Positions 57,201-64,000 of a stretch of 64,000 nt of DNA are shown here, one piece after another. The notes beneath the pieces were generated by a model, which had not been told where the DNA came from, made no database searches, and was given only the letters and a program-made list of their open reading frames with translations. The first letter of the stretch is position 1, and each line of letters begins with the position of its first letter. This DNA comes from Triops longicaudatus. Its lineage: Eukaryota; Arthropoda; Branchiopoda; Notostraca; Triopsidae. The position numbers and the translations under genes are program-made. The stretch spans positions 1-64,000 of the forward strand of contig JAGQDJ010000085.1 in the NCBI GenBank assembly GCA_022885665.1. Direction: 5' to 3'.

Positions 57201-58789
57201 ATGTTGCGCACGGGCTCTTGACTAGCGCGAGTCAACGTTCGCAATATTTCAAGCCTTGCAATCGGCTAATGATTGTTTTGTTTCTGGAAACATCCCACAA
57301 AGGTTCTCTATGAGTTACGAATGTGACATGCTTGAACGAAACCTTTGTTCCTGTGGGAAAATACAAATTTGTATCTGGTTAGAAAGTTTTACTGCACACA
57401 ACAGTTCTGCGCAGAAATCCTAAAGCTAGACCTGTACTTAACAAAGCCTTAATGACGACCACCTGTAACCCGTTTAAAATCGATAAAAAATTAAACCTTA
57501 TCTTTCCCCAGCTCCTTTTATCTACAAGTACCAGGTTGTTCATTCTAACGGCCCGCATGCGTAACCTGGCAACCGACATGCGTTCCCCAAATACATAATT
57601 ACTCGTGGTATGACCTGAATCGCGGACAATCAAACCGGTAGTATAACCACCTAAACTTAATTGCTTAATTAGCCTTATTAACATACTTTACGGTGGCCAG
57701 GACAAGGAAAAAATCACACTCTTATTCAATACGACCTTTGAATTCCACGGAAAAGTAAGAGTAAACTAAAAAAAAATCGTGTTTTTAACTTAACAACGCC
57801 TTTTCTTTCCAAGCGTTAAAAAAAAAACACTGACAATAAAAAAAACATTTAGCAAAATTGAACGCAAGTTCCAGGACAACACTTGTTGTTCATGAAATAC
57901 GCAAAAAATTCTCTCCTGAAAGGTCGTTAACTTTTGTTGCCGAGTACCTATATTTGGCTACGCATTACGGAGTGCAAAGCCCTCGGGCCACCTGTTGATG
58001 TGGGTCTTATTTACTTCACCGTTACTACGCTCATGGCCATAACGAATTTAGGTGACGCAGCTCATATTTCAATAACACATCGATGACGAATCGTGGGGAA
58101 CAGACGTTAAATTTCCATTAAAATGCTGGAAAACACTTCTCAGTGAGTACTACGGCTCATTACCCAGTTTCCCGGTACACTCGCTTACACACATGTGATT
58201 CCAAATGAGACTTGGGTAGTTAAGCGTTGACGTCATTTGAATTTCACATGTGGAAGGAACGAAATTGGCTCTGGTTTGTGTCACGCGAGAGGAAAACACA
58301 CAGCACTACCCCTTGCAACTGGAATTGTTTTACTCCCAAATTTCTCAATTAAGAATTTCCTTTCTACAGTGGCAACGTAAAACACTCAATTGTTCAGGGG
58401 AAATGGTACCAATTAAAACTTCCGAGAATAAAATATCCTTTGAAAACCATAGGAAAATCCGTTTTTATTTATTTATTTATTACTATTATTATTTTTGTGA
58501 TAAGAAAGACAAACAGGTTCTTTATTAAACTTACCTCCAATAAATGGGAATTATGTACAACAAGTGGCAAGGGTAAACAATGAAAAATTCAACTGAATTG
58601 CCACACAGAATTACCGTCAACTCACAAATTTGGCACAATATCTTTGTTTATTGTCATAGCGAAACTAGGACTTGTTGTGAGAGGGAGAACGATAATCTTC
58701 CATTGATAAACTGTCACGTAACGTAAACGTTTGCTTCCACTACGGAAAGACTTTGATATGCGACTAGCGGTTCTCATTTAATTCTTTTA
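51207..58789. other. Gene-poor AT-rich stretch
   Basis: No exon with recognisable similarity on either strand in 7.6 kb, in contrast with the rest of the window. Short frames (for example 52856-53182 and 57379-57684) are unsupported. Contains the 42-bp minisatellite at 56690-56815 and an AAT-rich simple-sequence patch at 57070-57120. Confidence 0.45.
56690..56815. repeat. 42-bp minisatellite, three copies
   Basis: Units at 56690-56731, 56732-56773 and 56774-56815, each beginning TATAAAGGATTTTGTT and ending TATCGACATTCA. The third copy differs by one base (GTTACG for GTTTCG). Because 42 is a multiple of 3, the + strand frame repeats YKGFCFVSSSYRHS without stops. Confidence 0.95.
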
Positions 58790-58891
58790 ATGGTAAATGT
58801 TGGAACTCAACGAAAACGCCATCTGTTAGAAGATCAAAACACTCTAATTAAATTGCTGGATCTATGTTTTGGTAATTTTCGCAGCAGTTCC

Positions 58892-59074
58892 ATGGCGGAA
58901 CTGAACACCAATTCGGTTTCCCTTATCGCAGGGTTATCTTTCACCCTGGGAGTACTCGTGGGCTATAAATTAAAGGATTGGAAGATCGAATGGTTGAAAA
59001 GACGCCGTGAACGCCTTGCGAGTAAACTCCGTGAAACCCAAAAGGAAATCGAACTTTTGTCAAAGTCCACCTAA
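58892..59074 (+). CDS. MTLN: Mitoregulin-like mitochondrial microprotein
   Basis: 60-aa single-pass microprotein resembling vertebrate mitoregulin (56 aa). Mitoregulin lies in the inner mitochondrial membrane and affects fatty-acid oxidation, respiratory supercomplexes and Ca2+ handling. Order of features: a short N-terminus (MAELNTNSVS), one membrane segment at about 10-26 (SLIAGLSFTLGVLVGYKL), a very basic stretch (WLKRRRERLASKL) and an amphipathic TQKEIELL tail. This is the same length and layout as mitoregulin, with the conserved GVLxG in the membrane, the RRRxRL core and the TQK near the end. The frame stays open upstream to 58790, but ATG 58892 sits in good context (TCCATGG) 9 bp after an acceptor-like TTTTCGCAG. 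The 60-aa form is therefore preferred. Orthology is inferred from pattern; the protein is very short. Confidence 0.72.
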   Translation: MAELNTNSVSLIAGLSFTLGVLVGYKLKDWKIEWLKRRRERLASKLRETQKEIELLSKST

Positions 59075-59297
59075 AGCCACAACGCGGGCCTTTTAATTTC
59101 GTAAGTATAATAAATCACACTCGAAGTGTATTACCCATACAATGGGTAATGTTTAATTTGAGCTAAAGAAACGTAACTTACACATTTAATTTCGTATATC
59201 TCATGTGTAAATTTTAATTTTGGGGCAGGTTATCTCATTGTGTGCAGTTGTAATATTTATTAAATTATTGTAGTTACATTGTATGGATATCGTTTCT

Positions 59298-59473
59298 AAA
59301 TACTATCTCGCTTAGACATACACCGTTGTAATAAACAATCGGCTACTATGTACAAGTCCACATATTCCGAGGAAATGAAAAGCATTTGTTCCATTACTGG
59401 CCATCACGTACAATTGGCTGTACCAGACAATGTTTATGTCACCTTGCGTATACGTTATGGGGAGGTTTTACTG
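59298..59473 (+). mobile_element. Pogo/Tigger-like MITE copy upstream of the asparaginase gene
   Basis: About 176 bp ending ...GGAGGTTTTACTG followed by TA, the inverse of CAGTAAAACCTCC. The left end, ATACTATCTCGCTTAGACAT, matches the 27492 copy (AAATCTCGCTATGACAT). The internal CAATCGGCT, GTACAAGTCCACATAT and GAAAAGCATT are shared with 49207-49373. It ends 168 bp before the start codon of the next gene. Confidence 0.75.
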
Positions 59474-59640
59474 TAATATTTCTCCGTAAAAAAATGAAGC
59501 ATGACTTTGTTTTTCAAGCGTAGATGTGAAGTTTATCATAGTAACATAGTAACATTTTCCCGTTCTCTTTGTAGGGTTTTATTACTTTAGAAATCTTAGT
59601 TCTTTTACGACACTGCCAGATAAGTTTATTTGTTTGGAAA

Positions 59641-61030
59641 ATGGAAAATATCAAGCCAGCTATAATCGTTCACGGCGGAGCGTGGGCTATTCCCGATACT
59701 TTAGCCACAGCTAGCATCGAAGGAGTCAAGTACGCTGCCAAACAAGGCTACGAGTTACTAATGAAAGGAGAATCGGCGTTGGATGCCGTAGAAGCTGCTG
59801 TGGTTTGCTTAGAAAACGATCCCGCGTTTGATGCTGGTAAATAGCAAATATACAGTTTTTCGTAATTTTGCATAGCGAGCTTGTTTTATTTTATTTTTTT
59901 ACGAATAACAGGAACCGGTTCGGTGTTGAACGATGCAGGTCATGTAGAAATGGACGCAGTTATCATGGAAGGAACATGCTTAAATGCAGGTCTGTAACAT
60001 AAAACGTAGTAATCTAGGCTAGTGATGTAGCTAACGTTATTCCAAAAAGGAATTGTGAGAAAAATCGCTGAATTAACGAAATACTTCTATCTGCTTAAGG
60101 TGCCGTTGCCTGCGTAAAGAATATACGAAACCCAGTGAAACTCGCTCGTCAAGTTATGGAAAAGACCCAACACGTTTTGCTAGTCGGAGAAGGGGCTAAC
60201 GCCTTTGCGAAAGAAGCAGGCGTGGCTACGGTCGACACTGCTGAATTAGTCACCCCTGAAGCTCGCTCTGAATGGGAAAACTACAAACAATACCCTCGCA
60301 CAGTCGCTACGTTCTTCAACAACAAGTGCAAATCCCGTTTAGTCTACCACTTTTATCCATTAGTTACTATTATTAAATTGATAGATTAAACGTAACAGGC
60401 TGTGATACAGTAGGAGCAGTTGCCATAGACAGTCAAGGTCGCATTGCCTGTGCTACTTCTACTGGAGGCATTACCGGTAAACGAGTAGGGCGTGTAGGGG
60501 ACGCACCCATTATCGGTATGTCCTAAACATATAAAAATAGAAAGACTGACTAGTAATTAAACAAAGGTTAAGAATGTCCTTGGGAACTTAATAATCTCTT
60601 CTCACAGGTAGTGGAGCGTATTGCGATAATGAAATAGGCGGAGTTTCGAGCACGGGCCATGGAGAGTCCATAGCAAAAGTTTGTTTAGCTCGACGCGTCA
60701 CCGAATACTTAGAGCAAGGTAAAAATAAATTTAAAATTCGTAGCAAAAGTAATGTAGTAAAATAAATGTACAACAAATGTGGAAATTTGAAAGAATTTAA
60801 TTTCGCCTTTTTGTTCGGTAGGTTACAGTACACAAGCGGCTGTAGAAAAAGCTTTAGCGTTCATGTCCAAGCGAGTGGCTGGAGGGGGCGGGGCCATTGC
60901 CATTGACAAGAACGGTGACTTAGGTTTTAGCTTTACAACAGAGCGAATGGCCTGGGCATGGGCGAAGGATAACACTTTAGGTTACGGTCTCGACCCAGAA
61001 CAACGCAACATTCAAGATCTATTGCCGTAA
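59641..61030 (+). CDS. ASRGL1: Isoaspartyl peptidase/L-asparaginase (ASRGL1-like, Ntn hydrolase)
   Basis: Cleaves isoaspartyl dipeptides and L-asparagine. Made as a precursor that autocleaves into alpha and beta chains. Exons are 59641-59836, 59912-59989, 60100-60325, 60385-60515, 60608-60718 and 60822-61030, giving 316 aa (human ASRGL1 308). The alpha chain has the IIVHGGAW start, ALDAVEAAV, GTGSVLNDAGHVEMDAVIM and AGAVACVKNIRNPVKLAR. Autocleavage is expected just before Thr175 in GCDTVGAVAID, which becomes the beta-chain N-terminal nucleophile. The beta chain has ATSTGGITGKRVGRVGDAPI (substrate pocket), GAYCDNEIGGVSSTGHGE and GGGGAIAIDKNGDLGF. The exon 3/4 join uses an AA|A split Lys, which keeps the frame and places VTGCDTVG correctly. 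It converges on KIFBP, with 221 bp between stops. Confidence 0.95.
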
Positions 61031-61251
61031 CATTGAGAAACGACGAATAAAAGTGCAAATAGTGCGAAATCATCCACTGCCAACTGACCTTTTCCAGTCT
61101 CTGATTCCCGTAGTGGAGTTCAAATAAAATGGATGCAAAAGTTCTTTGCAGATAAATCACAATTTCTTTTCTTATCTAAAACCGTTTTGAGATGCACGAG
61201 AAGCACGCAAAGGAATGGATCCAACGACGGTTTGATAGCACCTGATGCGCT

Positions 61252-63413
61252 TTACGTGTTTCTCATCACGAGGGACGCTTGCTCCATGCGCAGAGGCAAT
61301 AACTGGACCATTTCTTGGCAAACAGCAAGCTCTTCTGCCATAATCGGTTTGGCTTCCTCGTGTTCTTCGCAGTAATCGACTACGTACTAGAAATAGATTT
61401 CCTTATTAGTTTTCTTTTCTTTCTGTGAGAAAGAAACACAAACAATTAAAAAAAAATCTACTTTGTAGCATTCGATGCTAGCTTTCCAGTTAGTCACTTT
61501 TTCTGTGTGATCATTCGTAAGTAATTTGCAATGCAAGCGACCCATATGGACGTGCGAGATCAGCACAGGGCGAATGTTATCTTTGGCCAGTACTTCGGGT
61601 AACTTTGCGGTTCTGAAAAAAAGAAAGGTCATAAGGTAAAAATAATTGCAGACTTCTTACTCTGAAACTTACTTGTCGTTATGGTAAGTGGCAATAAAGG
61701 CTTTGAAGTGGTCTATACTCTCTTTCGTAAGATGATTGGCCTTTTGAATGAGATGCACGACAGCGGGAGAAGACTCTGTTCCTAGGCATTCTAATTTCTC
61801 CCGTTTGAGATCCATCAAAGCGCTGGTAGCCTCTCCCAATTCAAATCTTAACTGCCGAACTTCTGGCAAGTAATGTTGCGGGCTCAAAGCTTCCAACGTC
61901 GGTTTAAGCATGTCTATCCGCCGTTTATGCATACGACATTTCCTATAAAAACGACAGAAAATATATTTATTATAGCTAGGTTGAATCAACCAGTTGTTGA
62001 ATACGTATCTGATTCGAACTTTGAAATAGATATATCAAAATCTTACGACTTTTTGTTTTTAATTTCCACTTTTTACTTCTTAACAACGAAAAATATTTAT
62101 TTTGTTGAATTTTCTAGTTTGTTTACGCACCTTTCGTCATTGGGCTCAAAAGCAATTAACGCTTTGAAGAGTTGACTCAGATCTTGGATGACTTTGACGT
62201 AATCAGAGGCGTGGTCTTCTAAAGTGTAGTAAGTTTTTGCCTCGTTAAGGCATTTCTGCCCATAGAGAAACAACACACGCGCTTCTTCAAATGTGGTCGC
62301 AAAATCGCACGTAATTTCTGCTTGGACTTCGTCAATTTCAGTTTCTAATAATTCAAACTGCAAGTTCGCGACACGAACGCCGTCATCGATCTCTTTAGCG
62401 GCCAAATTTTCCACTGAGCGTTCGTCAACGGCACCTTTTTCTTTTGTCGTTTCGTTCTGCAAGCGATCAACCGACGATTGCATTAAGTTGAGGATATAGC
62501 GACTCCAGCAACGTTTTACGTCAGCAGTTCGGTGGCGCAGAGTTTCCCATCTATTAAAATAAACGTTAGAAATAGCACACAACTGCACAGAGTAACACAT
62601 TTACTTGGCTTCTCGTTCTTCCGCTTCTAAACTCTCATCAGCTTTCAGAAATTCTTCTTGACGCTTCAAAATAACGTTGGCAGCTGCCAAATGGTGCCGT
62701 GCATCTTTGTATCCTTCCCTAGCTCCGAAATACTGCGACAAAGTGGCAGCATTCAAAGCCCATTCAACAGGATCTTGCAAACCCGCTTCTAGCTGCCTTT
62801 GTAAGGTTGAGTGTAGATACGATGCAGATTTAGAATTATTGCCCATGCTTCCATGAACTTGTGCTAAATAGTACAGTGTTAAAGTATGTGCCAATTCGAA
62901 GTTTTTCAGGTTTTCCTCTTCACTAACTATTGACTCATGAAAAAAATCCTTGACATCCCATGGACACGGAACAGATACTTGGGATTTGCATTGTTCGTAG
63001 GCCGTTTTCGCCGCTTCTAGGAATGATTTGCTCTTGACTAGCTCATTGCGCTCGGACCATAAGATTCCGAGCTGGTTCTGGACTTTAAGCAAAAGGAGAA
63101 TCGTTTTCGATTGGTGGCTTTCGACGCAGGTTTGGAGAATGTCTAAAGCGTATGTTAATTCCCGTTCAGCTTGGGAGGGTTCTTCAGTATCCATGCTGAT
63201 GGTACCCATAAGAAAGCTCACTGCAGCTTGAAGGAATTTTAGACTATATTCGTCTAGTTCATATTCTGAGCTATTGTTCATTAACTGAGTTTGTAATACG
63301 ACCAATTTGGCTTTAGCCAAGTACTTGGAACGATAGGGCTCGTTTTCTGGGTCAGTTTTACTAGTTTCTTCAATGAGTTTGCGAATTTCTTCGTATTCTT
63401 CTTTGAGAGCCAT
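61252..63413 (-). CDS. KIFBP: KIF-binding protein
   Basis: Cytosolic TPR-like alpha-solenoid that binds a subset of kinesin motor domains and blocks their microtubule binding (KIAA1279/KBP; loss causes Goldberg-Shprintzen syndrome in humans). Exons are 63413-62605, 62550-62131, 61942-61673, 61612-61462 and 61386-61252, giving 594 aa (human 621). Motifs include NEPYRSKYLAKAKLVVLQTQ, LDILQTCVESHQSKTILLLL, ELAHTLTLYYLAQVHGSMGN, the dual-helix YKDARHHLAAANVIL, FLYGQKCLNEAKTYYTLEDH, YLPEVRQLRFELGEA and YVVDYCEEHEEAKPIMAEEL. Translation from ATG 63413 is preferred (ACCATGG context). The in-frame ATG at 63434 sits just before a TTTTAACAG acceptor and is probably intronic, implying a 5' noncoding exon. 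Confidence 0.95.
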
Positions 63414-63704
63414 GGTCACGCCTGTTAAAATCATTTTTTGTGTGGAAAAGTACTTAGAAAAGCTGTTCTAATGTTTTTTCACGATGACAACAAATAAGAC
63501 CCGCCTATTCAGGCAAACATCGATAAACTGTTCCATATCGATATATACTATTAATCGAAATATATCAAGGTTATTTAAATGAAGGTTAGGTCGTCCTGTG
63601 GCGGGAAACGCAGATGCCGTTAACCGTGTTGTCATTGGAATGCACACGTTTTCGAACGAACAGAGCTAATGAGAACAGATATCACCTGTTATGCGGTCCT
63701 TCTT

Positions 63705-64000
63705 GCATATTCATTTCCTAGATTTTTCTCGTTATTAACATTTCGAACGTTCCTAACAAACAGCGTTTCTTACTGCGCGAAATTTCTTTGTTCGCACGCG
63801 GAAAATACACGACGAAGAATGCGAGTTTTAAAAAATGTATTGAATTCTGTGAAATAGACAAATGGATTAGTAGACTTGCGTGATAAAATCAAATTTGAAG
63901 TCGGAATATTACATTTACGACGACTGGCAATCGCTTTTATGGCCCTTAAGGCTGGTTGGCTGAAGTCAATGGCGTCACACTCTGTAAATTCAAACGATAG
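63705..64000 (-). repeat. Dispersed repeat, copy 2 (cut by window end)
   Basis: In reverse complement this matches 29630-29890 over about 260 bp, with shared blocks AAAAGCGATTGCCAGTC, AAATTTGATTTTATCAC, ATCCATTTGTCTATTT, CAGAATTCAATACATTTT and TATTTTCCGCGT. The similarity continues to the window edge, so the element is longer. No coding potential is recognised. Confidence 0.7.

Noticed and set aside
57379..57684. 101-codon minus-strand open frame
   Set aside because: No recognisable similarity, no initiation or splice context, and composition like the surrounding AT-rich DNA.
63411..63434. Upstream ATG at 63434 as the KIFBP start
   Set aside because: The sequence between it and ATG 63413 contains TTTTAACAG, a splice acceptor, and 63413 has a much better start context.

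Overview
Nuclear DNA of an arthropod, most likely a crustacean and perhaps a branchiopod (inference). The evidence is an RR-2 chitin-binding cuticle protein, TATA/TCAGT-type core promoters, orthologues of animal genes such as axin, KIFBP, NAA30 and SAMTOR, and mostly 55-90 bp GT-AG introns in AT-rich sequence. I joined exons by hand from splice sites and reading phase. Phases close in every gene model given as a CDS, except for one ambiguous 3' splice site in MRPL35. Each gene is one feature spanning its coding limits, with exons listed in the evidence.

Layout. 1-2.1 kb: end of an apparent cuticle-gene duplicate, then a complete cuticle gene. 2.4-19.1 kb is gene-dense: spermidine/spermine (or thialysine) acetyltransferase (-), mut-7/EXD3-type 3'-5' exonuclease (+), alpha-1,3-fucosyltransferase (-), Pep/CIZ1-type zinc-finger protein (+), SAMTOR (-), mitochondrial ribosomal protein bL35m (+) and the NatC catalytic subunit NAA30 (+). 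19.4-26.1 kb: a secreted cysteine-rich CUB-like protein (+) converging on axin (-), which has RGS, GSK3-binding, beta-catenin-binding and DIX regions. 27.5-30 kb: mobile-element debris, an (ATT)n microsatellite and an orphan sushi exon. 30.8-44.4 kb: MGAT3-type glycosyltransferase (-), FkbM-methyltransferase-domain protein (+), an unrecognised secreted protein (+) and inositol-trisphosphate 3-kinase (-). 47.7-50.4 kb: an unrecognised Ser-rich/acidic protein (-). 51.2-58.8 kb: no gene recognised, with a 42-bp minisatellite. 58.9-63.4 kb: a mitoregulin-like microprotein (+), ASRGL1-type isoaspartyl peptidase/asparaginase (+) and KIF-binding protein (-). The window ends in a dispersed repeat that is also present near 29.7 kb.

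The genes do not form one pathway. They are housekeeping and signalling genes packed head-to-head or tail-to-tail, with two glycosyltransferases, two GNAT acetyltransferases and two nutrient or Wnt signalling regulators (SAMTOR, axin). I found no convincing new multi-gene system. The observations most worth checking are the mitoregulin-like microprotein, the tail-to-tail CDS overlap of exonuclease and fucosyltransferase, a shifted tankyrase-binding motif in axin, a small pogo-like MITE family, and two conserved-looking but unrecognised genes. No tRNA, rRNA or CRISPR was seen.
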